Shown: positions 46,673 through 56,925 of the stretch, piece after piece
Numbering within the stretch: position 1 is the stretch's first letter
Layout of the letters: each line of letters opens with the position of its first letter
Assembly (NCBI GenBank): GCA_037176705.1
Contig: CM073889.1
Span: 50,027,596 to 50,091,595 of the forward strand
Direction: 5' to 3'
DNA length: 64,000 nt
Source of the DNA: Molossus alvarezi
Lineage: Eukaryota > Chordata > Mammalia > Chiroptera > Molossidae
The notes under the pieces: model-generated
Told to the model about the DNA's origin: nothing
Databases searched by the model: none
The model's input: the letters and a program-made list of their open reading frames with translations, nothing else
Translations under genes and position numbers: made by a program

Positions 46673-47560
46673 TTACAACAGACCCTTCAACATTTCTTGC
46701 AGTGTTGGTTTGGTGATGGTAAATTCCTTTAGCTTTATTTTATCTGTGAAGCTCTTTATTTTTCCTTCAATTTTTAATGATAGCCTTGCTGGATAAAGTA
46801 GTCTTGAATTCAGACCCTTGCCTTGCATTACTTTGTACACCTCATGACACTCCCTTCTGGCCTGCATCATTTCTATTGAGAAATCAGCTGATAGTCTAAT
46901 GGGAGCTCCCTTGTAGGTAACTTTGTGTCTCTCTCTTGCTTTCTTTAAGATTCTTTCTTTGTCTTTAATGTTTACCATTTTTAGTATGACGTGTCTAGCT
47001 GTGGGTTTTCTGGGGTTCATTTTGGTTGGGGATTCTGTGTTTTCTGGACTTGTGGGACTTTTTCCTTGACCAGTTTAGGGGAGTTTCCTGTCATTATTTC
47101 TTCAAACAGGTTCTCTATTCCTTTCTCTGATTCTTCTCCTTCCGGTATCCCTATAATGTGAATGTTGTTAAGTTTTGTATTGTCCCACAGCTCCCTCAAA
47201 CTTTCCTCCTGCTTTTTAATTTTTTTTTTCCATTTGTTGTTCTGTTTGAGTGTTTTTCTCTACCTTGTCTTCTAAGTCACTGATTCGGTCTTCAGCTTCT
47301 TCTAATCTACTATTTAACCCTTCTAAGGTATTTTTCATAACAGATATGTCATTCTTTATTTCCTCTTGATTTTTATGCATAGCTTCTACCTCTTTTTTTT
47401 AAGCTGATATAGTTACCAGTGAGCTCTTCATAATTTTTATTAAGATGCTTGTAGTTCTCACCAAATTGTTTGAGCACCCTTAAAATCATTGCTTTAAACT
47501 CTTTATCTAACAAGTTGCTGTCTTCCATTTTCTGTAGTTCTTTTTCTGGTGATTCCTCTT
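46673..47560 (-). pseudogene. L1-J ORF1
   Basis: Stop at 46,673-46,675. The frame 46,673-47,020 (115 codons) carries the C-terminal RNA-binding domain ('IKDKERILKKARERHKVTYKG', ending MLKGLL). The frame 47,017-47,199 carries the RRM-like 'NNIHIIGIPEGEESEKGIE' core. The coiled coil continues to about 47,560 in other frames. It is more like the classic mammalian L1 ORF1 than the copies at 18 and 36 kb. A frameshift near 47,017 and T runs break it. Confidence 0.82.
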
Positions 47561-47778
47561 TTTTTTTTCCTTTGGGTGTTCTTTTTCTCCCTATTTTAGC
47601 CGTCTGGTAGTTCTAGACCCGCTGAGGGATGTTTGAATATGTACACACCTCACTATATATCAAATAAGGCTACTATGCCTCCCAGACTGTTTAGTTGCAT
47701 GTTGTCACTTGCCTGCTGTGGATCCTGGAGGATTGACTACTGGGGGCTGGTATTGGTGTGTCCTGATAGGTACTGCTG

Positions 47779-48425
47779 CTGGATCACGTGAGTCCCTCTG
47801 GAGCTGTGTTTCCAGCTGGTCACTGGTGCCACCTGTAGCTGTATAGCTCAGGCCTTGTTGGAACCATGGTCCCTGCCTGTACTATGGGCAGCTGTATCAC
47901 ACAGTCCCTTTGGAGACCAATTCCACATCTATTTTTTGGGTATTTGGGTCGCACAGGCTTCTCTGGTGTCCCAGCACCCCGCAGGTCCCACAGGTAGCTG
48001 GATTGCTCAGTCTCTTTGGAGACCAGGCTCTACACTTCTCTTGTGGGCAGCTGGGTTGCACAGGCTGCTCTGGGGCCCCAACTCCCTGCAGATGCCCTAG
48101 GCAGCTGGATCACACAGTCTCTTTGAAGATATGGCTCTACACCTCTCTTGTGGGCAGCTGGGTTGCACAGGCCTCTCTCCGGTGCCCTCACACCCCCCAG
48201 GTCCCGCAGGTAACTGGATCACTCAGTCTCTTTGGAGACCCGGCTCTACACCTCTCTTGTGGGCAGCTGGGTTGCACAGGCCTCTCTGGTGCTCCTGCAC
48301 CCTGCAGATACCATGGGCAGCTAGATCGCACCGGTCCCTCTAGAATTTTGGCTTCCCATTGCTCTTGTGGGCTACTGGGTAGCACAGGCCTCTGTGGAGC
48401 CCCAGGTTCCACCGCTGGTGGCTGG
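47779..48425 (-). repeat. L1-J promoter monomers, about 107 bp, six copies
   Basis: Units beginning 'ctggatc' or similar start at 47,779, 47,892, 47,999, 48,105, 48,214 and 48,321, with a period of 106-113 bp. Each contains 'cagtctctttggagac' and 'gggcagctgggttgcacagg' in recognisable form. They sit in the L1 5' UTR, as promoter monomers do in mouse L1. Confidence 0.85.
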
Positions 48426-48998
48426 AGAGTGCTGCTGCCCTGTGGGACTCAACTCCTTCTCAGCTTTTGCTGTAGTTTTTGGGGATGGGTGTCAGCTGTT
48501 GGTCTGTGCTTCTGTTGCCTGGGGATGAATGTCTGCTCCTGAGCCTCTGTTGCTGGGGTTATATCTCAACTCTAATTGGGCTGCTACTGTGGGGGATGGT
48601 GGGCTCCTGGCCATTTGTGGCTTCTGCAACTGGCACCTTGACAGTTCCACTACTGTACACTGGTCTGTGTTGACACAGAGTGTCCACTGGTCTGATGGTG
48701 CCAGGTGCACTGGTGGGCTCTGGTTGCTGGGCCCCGGCTGCTCCCACTGCCTCCTCCCAGGGAAGACCAGGGATCTTCCAAAATGGTGGGACCTCCCTGC
48801 AGCACAGGGAGAAGCACCCTGGAGAGCTGCTTACTGTGGTAGCTGTCTGCTCCCATCCACAGCACAGAAACTTTCTGCTCCATGTCTCTGCACTGCAGGA
48901 GTTCAGTCGTCCACCTTCACGTCCATTCACACTCTCTCACACACTAGCTCACTCTCTCATACACTCACCCTCCCTCTGATCATGCCCACTACCATCAT
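48426..48998 (-). promoter_or_regulatory. Outer part of the L1-J 5' UTR
   Basis: GC-rich sequence between the monomers and the right TSD, with CA-rich runs at 48,925-48,965. Frames on both strands (for example 48,529-49,005) are open only because of base composition and show no homology that I recognise. Confidence 0.6.
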
Positions 48999-49016
48999 GG
49001 GTTAATTTGAGTTTTT

Positions 49017-49590
49017 ATTGTTAAGGAGGTTAAGCATATTTGTACATGTGTATTAGAGACATTAATATATATTATTTTCTGTGATTTGTTATTTTTATAC
49101 AAGTTTCCTTTTGAATCTTTGTCTTTTCACAAAAATAATTACTTAAAATAGCTCTTTGATATTATGCAAATTAAATTTTTCTGCAACTTCACACCCACAA
49201 GGATGGCTATCAGAAAGGCAGCTAATAACCAGTGTTGTCATGGAAGTAGAGAAATTGGAACCCTTATACACTGCTTATGGGAATATAAAGTGGTGCAGCC
49301 ACTTTGAAAACCATCCAGTATTTCTGCAATAAGTTAGTAAGCCAATAATTCAACTTTAAGTATATACTCAAGAGAAATAAAAACATATGTCTACACAAAA
49401 GCTTGAACATGATTATAGCAGTATTATTCATAATATCCAAAAAGTGGCAACAACCCAAATGTCCAGCAATTGATGAAGAGATAAATGAAATATGTTATAT
49501 ATGCAGTGGACTATTACTCAGCAATAAAAGAAAATTAAGTAGCAATGCCTGCTACAACACTGACGAAACTTGAAAACATGCAGCATGGTT
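49017..49590. repeat. Old L1M remnants, both orientations
   Basis: Bases 49,017-49,150 continue the minus-strand L1M that hosts L1-J. Bases 49,185-49,585 are a plus-strand L1M ORF2 3' end ('ggtgcagccactttgaaaac', 'gcaacaacccaaatgtcc', 'tactcagcaataaaag'). Confidence 0.75.
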
Positions 49591-50578
49591 GATGCCAGCT
49601 GACACCTTCTAGTTGGTATTTCAGGCAGATGCTGATGACTTTTGGGGAACTTGTGAACTGAGGTGTGAAGGACCCCTGTCAGAGGTGTTGCTCACTTGAG
49701 CAGCATCAGCGGGGTTGAGCTTACCTCACAAAGGGGTCATAGATGTGACTACGTGGCTGGGGAGAATAGCCAGAGGGCAGAGGCAGACCTGAGCTCAGGT
49801 CCCACTGAAACTCTGACTAGACACAGGCATGAATTGAGTGTGCTGGGGACTCAGAGTGGCCAAAAGGTAAGAACTGGTAAGAGCTCAAGTCCCTAGGAAG
49901 GAGAAGGACACCCGTGGGCAAGGGCATCCAGCTTAAAGGTCAGCAAGCAGGAAATTAGTGTAGAGCTTAGTTCTGAGGTGGGTCTGGGGTATAGATGAAC
50001 TCAGTGGGAGATGACAGCAATGTGAGGGTGGCCTCCAAGTATGCCCCAGGCCACTTATTTTAAGGATCATGGAGAAGAAAGGCTCACAGGTCAAAGTTTG
50101 CTGCTCAAATCGCATGTCTATATAATCAATGTAAACAATTAACCAAGAAGTAAAGCAATGAGAAGGAACAGGTTAACATGCTTAAGAAACAGGCTAGCTA
50201 TGTTATCTGCTGCATCAGCTCCTCTAGGTGAGTCTGCCTTGCTCTTGCACAGCTGGGCATGCTGTGTCACCTCCTGCACAGCCCAGGATTTGGTATAAGT
50301 TTTCTGGGGAGAGAACACATGGGGCCAGAATGGCATCACCTGTGGGCAGCAAATGAAGACTTTTTGAATATTGTGTGTTGTGTGTATCACATATGTACTT
50401 AATATCTGATAAATGTCAGGGTTACCTTCTATGTTCAGTTTAGGCATGTGGTACTTATCACTTCTTTGCAATGAACACAGCTGGATTTTGCCTGTTAGGC
50501 TGCTTAGTCATTGTTTACTCTTAATCGTTTTGTGTGTCTCACCAACTATATCCTGATTTATCTTTCCTAAAAATATTC
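49591..50578. other. Unique or unclassified DNA
   Basis: No repeat or homologous frame is recognised. It has a more balanced composition than its surroundings. Short open frames at 49,696-49,896 and 50,139-50,471 lack splice or homology support. Confidence 0.5.
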
Positions 50579-50865
50579 AATTAATTTTTGTTACAGATGT
50601 TTCTCCTTTTTTCCCCATTGACTCCCTCCTCCTGCCTGCCCCCTCCCCCAGCATTGTTGTGTATGTCTGTTGGTTATATGTATATGCATAAGTTCTTTGG
50701 TTTATCTCTTTCCTCCCCAACACCTACTCCTCTGAAGTTTGTCAGTCTAGACCCTACTTCCATGTCTCTGGGTATATTTTGTTCATCACCATATTTTTTT
50801 CATTATATTCCACAAATAAGTGAGATCATGTGATACTTGTATTTCTCTGACTGGCTTATTTAGCT
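50579..50865 (-). mobile_element. L1-K, short L1 3' end
   Basis: Minus-strand 3' UTR and last ORF2 codons (stop at 50,803-50,805). It begins 'aattaatttttgttacagatg' and stops in 'ctgactggcttatttagctt'. No clear TSD was found. Confidence 0.85.
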
Positions 50866-51388
50866 TATACAGTAAAACTGAATCTCCTCAAAAGCAAATG
50901 CACATTATAAGCTGTGATCTATACAAATCTGTGTCAGCTTGAGTGTGTCTAAAGTTTCATGTTAGGGCAAGCAGTGAAGTCAAGCTCTCACTCTGTCAAG
51001 TGGCTGAGGTGTTGGACTGACTTTTTGTGAGTCTCATTTTCCTCATCGTAAAAGGCCCAGTGAGGAATGGCGATTATTGAGTGGAATAAAACATGTTCAG
51101 TTCTTATTACAGGGTTTGGCAAGACTCACTAGTACTCAATAAATAGATCCCAGGGTGATTACTAATGAATCAGACTAGAAAGAGGGGAGATGCAGGGCAT
51201 AATTTTGAGGCCTGTACAAAGACTTTCATATGTACTCCTGGAAAGGAAAGAAGAGACGTTTGAGACATGTCTTCTCCCTGTGGCAGTGCATCTGCCACAG
51301 GTCTTCATGCCCATTTGTGCACACAGACTTGATTCAGTTAGTCACCTTTACTGGATACACAGGAATCTTGCAGAGAAGGCAACAAGAA

Positions 51389-51431
<43 letters not shown>

Positions 51432-51727
51432 CGCGTGCGCACACGCTTCCAGGTATGAATGTATAGAGGTATGCATTCCTCCAGAAAGAAAAGAGCTAAG
51501 GTGTGAAAATAGACTGAATTTTGACTACAGATTTCTCACATGGCTACTCTTTGGAGGAGAGAGAAAACCCACAAAAGACAAAGTTTACAGAGATTTTTTC
51601 CTTTTTATCCACAGTAGTTTTAAGAGGAGCTGGGGAGAAGAGACATCAGGGCTAGCCCAGTCTGTCCCACACCCCAGATCTGGAAGGACAGAGGGAACTC
51701 AGACTGTGTTCCCTTGACTGAGGTGCC
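50866..51727 (+). promoter_or_regulatory. Upstream region of the cystatin gene
   Basis: Non-repetitive DNA between L1-K and the start codon, expected to hold the promoter and 5' UTR. A 56-bp alternating purine-pyrimidine tract lies at 51,391-51,446. I see no convincing TATA box at a usual spacing. Reading frames through here (for example 51,190-51,717) are judged non-coding. Confidence 0.5.
51391..51446. repeat. (GT)n(GC)n alternating tract
   Basis: About 32 bases of GT repeats run into gcgcgc and then gtgcgcacacgc, with strict purine-pyrimidine alternation for 56 bp. Such tracts can adopt Z-DNA. It lies about 280 bp before the cystatin start codon. Confidence 0.95.
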
Positions 51728-51955
51728 ATGGCCAGACTCTACCTAAGCCTACTAGTTCTAGTGGCCAATATGGTCCTTGCATCCAGAGGTGTGCATGCCT
51801 GGAGCTCACCTAAGGTGGTGAAGAAATTCCAGGACATCCCAGAAAGCTACGTCTATGTGCAGCAGGCACTGTGGTTCGCTATGAAAGAGTATAACAAGGC
51901 CAGCAAAGACAAGTACCTCTTCAAGGTGGTGAAGGTTCTGAAGTCACAGGAGCAG
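51728..51955 (+). CDS. CST13: Type-2 cystatin, exon 1 (cystatin-13 / CRES-like)
   Basis: The family makes small secreted proteins, classically inhibitors of papain-like cysteine proteases. The CRES/testis subgroup acts in the male reproductive tract. The 76 codons begin with a start in a strong context (gccATGg). Residues 1-25 are a signal peptide with a hydrophobic core (LYLSLLVLVANMVLA). The mature N terminus lacks the conserved inhibitory glycine. Helix 1 (YVYVQQALWFAMKEYNKAS) and strand 2 (YLFKVVKVLKSQEQ) are typical. The QxVxG protease-binding loop should span the exon junction but reads QEQVT. The exon ends CAG before gttggt (51,956), phase 0, as in all type-2 cystatins. The assignment to cystatin-13 rests on recall of the rodent protein. 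A CST8-like paralogue is the alternative. Confidence 0.82.
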
Positions 51956-52349
51956 GTTGGTGGGCATTTGTTACTCAGTTGTCTGCATGTCTGTGATTGT
52001 GGTGGGACCATTATTCATGAATGGCTACTGAGGCCAGGGAATGGAATATAACTCAGAGATGCTTTTAGACAAATATATTAATTTTATTTTAGGAGTTTTT
52101 AGAAGAAAATTAATTGTAATTTATCCTTTATTATTCTGAGATGAAATAGAAAATAGTCATTAAAATAACTTAAAATTGATTATAGTCACATCATAAAACA
52201 TTAAAAAGGGATTAAATTTGAGAAAATTTGCACTAATATCAACAAAATGACTGATGATAAGGATAAGTTATACACTGAACAAATAAAGAAACTGCAAGTC
52301 CAGCTTTCACTGATAAAGAGAACTAAGGCAGAGAAAGGAAGGATTTTCT

Positions 52350-52508
52350 CGATGTGAGAAAGACACATTGACTGGTTGCCACCCACACGACCCCAACCAG
52401 CACTGGGGACGAACTGCAACCAAAGTACGTGCCCTTGGCTGGAATTGAACCCGGGACTCTTTGGTCTGTGGGCTGACGCTCTAACCGCTGAGCCAAACTG
52501 GCCAGGGC
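52350..52508 (-). mobile_element. Ves SINE lacking its poly(A) tail
   Basis: The head with A and B boxes is at 52,420-52,508. The body ends abruptly at 'cgatgtgagaaag' (52,350) with no purine-rich region and no poly(A). A perfect 14-bp TSD, aggaaggattttct, still flanks it (52,336-52,349; 52,509-52,522). Confidence 0.9.
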
Positions 52509-52522
52509 AGGAAGGATTTTCT

Positions 52523-53410
52523 TTACAGAACAATGCCTACTTATAGATGTAAAAGAATATGTAACTAGAAAATCACCTTTTGCAACCACCATGGTAATAA
52601 CTAATTCAGGCAAAGATTATCAATAAGTTCTAAAACCATTGAGTGAAAGAGAGCTGGAGAACAAATTTCTTCAGGGATTGGTTAATTACAATGGAGAAAA
52701 GATACCCTTTCTGGTGAATACCTCACTCAACAAATGCACCAACATTGGAAGAAATTGACATCATGTGCCCTTGATGTAATATCACTAAAAGGACACAACA
52801 TGACCTGTTTATGTTATCCTTGCACAAAAAGCGTAGCCTGAATGTAGTCATGAGGAACAATTCAACAAATCCATATTATGGGACATTCTACAAGACCATT
52901 GAAAACTATCAATGTCGCCCTGGTCGGTGTGGCTCAGTTTGTTGGGTGTTGTCCCATGCAGCCAGGGTGTGTGTGTGTGTGTGTGTGTATATGCCAGTTT
53001 GATTCCTGGTCAGATCACATGCCCAGTTACAGATCAATCTCCAGTGGGGAATGTGCGAGAGGCAGCTGATCAATGTTCCTCTCTTTCATCAATGTTTTTC
53101 TTTCTCCCTTTCCCTTCCTCTCTCTCTAAAAGTTAATAAAATATTTTTTAAAATCTTTAAGAAAAAAATCAATGTCATGAAAGATAGGGAAAAAAGCAGA
53201 GAACTTGTTCTCAATTAAAAGAGACTTAAGAAACATGACAGTAAATGTAATATGTGGCCTTGTATTATCTCTTGGATTAAAAACATTATAAAGAATGTTA
53301 TTAGGGCAGTTGGAGAAATGTGAATATGGATTATACCATAGAAGTGAGCATTGAACAATGTAGTATTTCCTGAGAAAGATGATTGTGCTGTGGTAATGTA
53401 GAAGGGGGTC
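52523..53410 (+). repeat. Old L1M 3' UTR in intron 1
   Basis: The strings 'ggacacaacatgacctg', 'tagcctgaatgtagtcatgagg', 'tgggacattctacaa' and, after a SINE, 'aatgtcatgaaagatagg' and 'tgtgctgtggtaatgta' follow the 3' UTR of ancient L1M elements. Split by the SINE at 52,917-53,167. Confidence 0.65.
52917..53167 (+). mobile_element. Ves SINE with a (GT)n expansion in its head
   Basis: The head starts 'gccctggtcggtgtggctcag'. A run of GT repeats (52,967-52,988) has grown between the A box and the B box ('gtttgattcctgg'). The body and A-rich tail end near 53,167. The TSD is atcaatgtc (52,908-52,916; 53,168-53,176). Confidence 0.9.
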
Positions 53411-53499
53411 AAGACAGGGATAGTGATCAGTTGGTGTCCATTGAGTATGATTTAAATCAGTCTGTTTTCATGACTTGAAAATATCCCTCAAATATAAAG

Positions 53500-53713
53500 C
53501 AGTGGTTCTCAGCTGGTTATGGGTTTTGTTTGACAGGGGAATTTGGCAATATATGGAGACATTTTTGGTCATCATAATTAAAGGACCAATTTTTCACCTC
53601 CAGTGGGTAGAGGCTAGGGATGCTGCTGCTAAATACCCCACAGTACACGGAAACCCCTCCCCCAGAGAGTGATCCAGTCTCAGATGTCAGTGGTGTTAAG
53701 GTTGAGAAACTTG
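53500..53713 (+). mobile_element. MER5A-type hAT (Charlie) DNA transposon
   Basis: Terminal inverted repeats cagtggttctca (left) and gttgagaaacttg (right) enclose 'tttggcaatatatggagacattttt', 'gtgggtagaggctagggatgctgct' and 'aaataccccacagtac', the MER5A consensus order. The flanking 8-mers atataaag and atatccag fit a decayed 8-bp hAT duplication. This non-autonomous element is shared by placental mammals. Confidence 0.93.
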
Positions 53714-54500
53714 ATATCCAGTTATAAGAAGATTCTAGTACATATGTTTGGAAGTTGTTGAGTTAAAAAATGAAAGTGAACACTCCATTTCTTGCATTTT
53801 CAATTCCCAAGGTCACCATCAGAAGCAGTTTGCTCTGTCCTTCCAGACATATTCAATACACTTACTGCCTGCCTAGTTTCTCATTTTCTAATGTGGTCAG
53901 GGAAGGAGGGTTAACTCAGTGATTCATACTGAAAACTTAAAGATAGTCATAAAATCACACTTGACTACCACACCCATTTGGTTCAATGCCCAGGTACTTT
54001 ATCTAGAATTTCTAAAATGCTAACTATATTTTCTGAATTATCTTTTATTATTCTGGGGTCGGTTATTGTGTTTAACTTGGCCATTCTCTTTCATATGTTC
54101 TCCCCTCTACATCCTGTAAAACTTTTTGTCTTGTTCATTTTTTAATAATAAAAGTCTATATTTACCATTGCGTGGCTCCATGTCCCCATGAGGCACTTGT
54201 GAGTAGAGGGCAATGTGAGCTCTGCACAGATGAGGAAGATACCCTGGAAGTCAGGAGTTTTGGAGGGTGTATCACATGGAATAAGGTATGTATTGTTAAA
54301 ATTGCCAAAGCATGGAAGGCTTTAGAGAGAAGCAATACACTCTAAGTATAGTTCACTTCTGAGATGCCTTTTCTATTGATTAGGCATAAAGATGCTAAAA
54401 CCTTTGTTCTTTTCTTCCTTAAATCCAATAGAATTCTATGGAAAATAGTTTTCTTGCTTTATCTTGAGACAGTTGCTGTTACTTTAAAATTAAATACTTC

Positions 54501-54507
<7 letters not shown>

Positions 54508-54547
<40 letters not shown>
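54508..54547. repeat. (GA)n microsatellite
   Basis: About 20 uninterrupted GA units, roughly 170 bp before cystatin exon 2. Likely polymorphic. Confidence 0.97.
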
Positions 54548-54549
<2 letters not shown>

Positions 54550-54719
54550 TCAAAGCAAGAAACCTCTCCCACATGTACTCCAAAACTGGGAAGAAAACTA
54601 TAGGAGAAACAGTCACTGACTCTAAGTAGACATGTTTATTTATAAGAGAGGACTATTTCTGCATTATGCAAACTATGCATTATTTTATGATATCAAAATT
54701 TTAAATTATTTATTGACAG

Positions 54720-54833
54720 GTCACAGATAGTTTGGACTACTTTCTTAAAGTCAAAATTGCCCGAACAATGTGCAAGAAAATTTTAGGAGAAAATGAAAAC
54801 TGCTTATTACAACAGGATTCCAAAATGAAAAAG
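54720..54833 (+). CDS. CST13: Type-2 cystatin, exon 2
   Basis: Exactly 114 bp (38 codons), the canonical exon 2 length of type-2 cystatins, between ttgacag and gtatgt, phase 0 on both sides. It reads from VTDSLDYFLKVKIARTMCKK to DSKMKK. It carries the first conserved disulphide pair (the cysteines in TMCKK and ENCLL). It continues exon 1 without frame loss, and both exons are free of stops. The final exon should encode the PW-containing second hairpin loop and two further cysteines. I do not find it downstream to 59,150, so it may lie past the window or be lost. The gene is likely expressed in testis or epididymis if intact, an inference from the subgroup. Confidence 0.85.
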
Positions 54834-55071
54834 GTATGTGGCTGAGACAGGGAGAAGTAATTTCTATCATTAGGTTTGTATTCTAGACAGATAAAACTGA
54901 AAAAAGCAATTGTGCTTTAATTTTCAAGTTTCCTTTTAAAATTATATTCTAGTCATATTCATAATTGAGGATGGCCAAGTTCTAGACAAAGAGCACTGTT
55001 TTTATTGTTTTTCTGACACCACCTTCTTTCAACCCCTGCCAATGCTTGGCATGTGCTTGTGCGCAAGCACA

Positions 55072-55120
<49 letters not shown>

Positions 55121-56313
55121 TCTTAGTGACTTAAAGCAACATCAACTCATTATTTCTCATTTTTCTGCAATCTGGGCTGAGTTCTGTTCCCTGTGTTGTG
55201 TGCTGGGGGTAAGAATGTTCCAGATGTCTGCTCTACCTACATGTCTGAAGTCTCAGTCAGGACGGCTGAAACAGTTGAGGGCTGGCTGCCATCTTTCGTA
55301 TTCTGTTCAGGACTCTCCATAGGGCAAACTTGCAGGATAACCTGTTATCCTGGTTTGTCCAGAACTAAAAGGTTTCCTGAGATGTGGGACTTTCAGTGCT
55401 AAAAATAGTGAAAACCTGCAAAATTGGCATGAATTGATCATCCTACATTAGGGCTTCCTTACAACATAATGGTTTCAAGGGAGCTGTACTTCTAGGAGGA
55501 GGAAGCAGAACCTGCCACCAGTCCTACTTAGGTCTTGGCTTGGAAGTCCCAGAATGTCCCTTTCACCACATTCTTTTAGTCAAATTAAGTCACAATGTCA
55601 ACCCAGATACAAGAAGAGACTCCCCTCTCCATGGGCAGAACATTATGCATATACTAATAGGAAAGAAATTGATGGCAATTTTCTTGGTGGATCATCTGCT
55701 GGAGGGTGCTTACCCAGTATAAAGCATGGCCTGAGCAACTTCACAGGCTTGTGACTGATTTGTAGCCAATGATGCTATAAGGAACTTTGCTTGGCTGGTT
55801 CCAATAGTTCAGCTGCTGTACAGAAGGCCTGAACATTTTGGGACTGTTCCAATACTCTTAGCCCAATTGCCTCACATGCCATTTATAGTCTTATATGTTC
55901 AGTCTTCTTCTTCTCCATGTCACCAATGAGAAACAATCCTACCTAGGTCTGGGTGTTGCCAGGCCTCATGCTCAGATGGGCACTGTCACAAATGGGCCAG
56001 TTCATTTTTCAGCCTCAGTAAAAAAAATTCCTTACCTTCATCATATGGGCTTAACAAAGACATTTTGGACTTAAATGTAATTTTTTTAAGTATACTTAAA
56101 TATTTTCTAAAAATATATAAAATAAAAATATAAGTGATAAAGGTGATGGCATACTCCTCTGGGTACCTTGAGGACCTTCTAACTCCATTTCTTCCCTAGG
56201 AGTAACCCCAGGATCATTTGTGTGGATATCTACAAAATAATCTCACTATAAATTTATATAAACATAATCTTTCTTAACCTTTTTTAAAACAACTGATGAT
56301 ACACTATGCATAT
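54834..56313 (+). other. Cystatin intron 2, first part
   Basis: The GT donor is at 54,834. An (AC)n run lies at 55,072-55,118. Bases 55,125-55,440 and 55,490-55,650 resemble ancient LTR/MER-type repeats that I cannot name with confidence. No cystatin exon 3 (tryptophan after proline, two cysteines, stop, preceded by AG in phase 0) was found. Confidence 0.6.
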
Positions 56314-56576
56314 ATATATATATATATATGTTTATATATATATTTTTATCCTCACCTGAGAACATATTTTTCCATTATTTGTTCAGATAGAGTGGGAGGG
56401 AGAGAGAGGAAGAGAGAAAGAAAAAAACATCGACGTGAAAGAGACACATTGAGTTGGCCACCCGCAAGACCAACCAGGGTCAGGGACAAGTTGCAACCGC
56501 CCTTAGTGGGAACCAAACCCAGATCTCTCTGGACCGCAGGCCAAGGCTCTAACCACCGAGCAAAACCGGCCAGGGC
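56314..56576 (-). mobile_element. Ves SINE, minus strand
   Basis: The head 'gcaaaaccggccagggc' ends at 56,576. The body 'gagtgggagggagagagagg' and tail 'tttttatcctcacctga' are close to the copy at 671-925. The (TA)n at 56,314-56,345 is the expanded A-tail side. The TSD is cactatgcatat (56,302-56,313; 56,577-56,588). Confidence 0.92.
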
Positions 56577-56696
56577 CACTATGCATATTTTGATGTAACT
56601 TCCCTTTTCACCTTTTCGAGTTTGTCTTGGCAATATTTTTACAGAAGTTGATTTTCAATTTTTCCCTTTTATAAATGAAGGAGACTTTCTTTCTGT

Positions 56697-56822
56697 ATTC
56701 TTTTTTTCTTCCTCCCTCCCTTCTTTCCTCCCTCCCTCCCTTCTTTCCTTGCTTCCTCCCTCCCTTCCTCACTTCCTTCCTCCCTCCCTCCTTTCTTTCC
56801 TTCCTTCCTTCCTTCCTCCCTC

Positions 56823-56881
<59 letters not shown>

Positions 56882-56925
56882 CTCTTTCTCTCTTTCTCTC
56901 TTTCTTCTTTCATCTTTCTTTCTGA
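56697..56925. repeat. 230-bp polypyrimidine tract, (CCTT)n then (CTTT)n
   Basis: An almost pure C/T strand from 56,697 to 56,925, with (ccct/cctt) units followed by about 14 (cttt) units from about 56,823. The complementary frame (56,608-56,913) is an artefact of K/E/R codons. Confidence 0.95.

Larger units (their letters stand above)
42465..48998 (-). mobile_element. L1-J, full-length LINE-1 of a second promoter lineage
   Basis: A complete unit of about 6.5 kb: 3' end at 42,465, ORF2 42,704-46,597, (TC)n spacer 46,618-46,672, ORF1 46,673 to about 47,560 and a 5' UTR of about 1.4 kb with tandem monomers. The TSD is gggttaatttgaattttt (42,446-42,463) and gggttaatttgagttttt (48,999-49,016), 17 of 18 identical. 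Its 5' UTR and ORF1 differ clearly from L1-B, E and G. A headless-tail SINE sits in its ORF2. The ORFs are frameshifted. Confidence 0.92.
51956..54719 (+). other. Cystatin intron 1
   Basis: A 2,764-bp intron with GT (51,956) and AG (54,718-54,719) ends. It has filled with repeats: a Ves SINE (52,350-52,508), old L1M 3' UTR (52,523-53,410), another SINE (52,917-53,167), MER5A (53,500-53,713) and a (GA)n run (54,508-54,547). The stretch 53,722-54,500 holds nothing that I recognise. Confidence 0.8.

Noticed and set aside
47779..48425. Regular 107-bp repeats considered as a CRISPR-like or satellite array
   Set aside because: The units are contiguous with no unique spacers, and they sit in an L1 5' UTR inside its TSDs in a mammalian genome.
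47855..48542. Frames up to 210 codons with repeated 'CGQLGCTG' units
   Set aside because: They are translations of the L1-J promoter monomers on the antisense strand, so the protein repeats only mirror the DNA repeats.
51190..51717. 175-codon plus-strand frame ending just before the cystatin start
   Set aside because: It reads through the GT/GC tract, shows no family resemblance, and its composition follows the microsatellite. More likely promoter/5' UTR sequence.
56608..56913. K/E/R-rich minus-strand frame of 101 codons
   Set aside because: It is the complement of a simple polypyrimidine tract.
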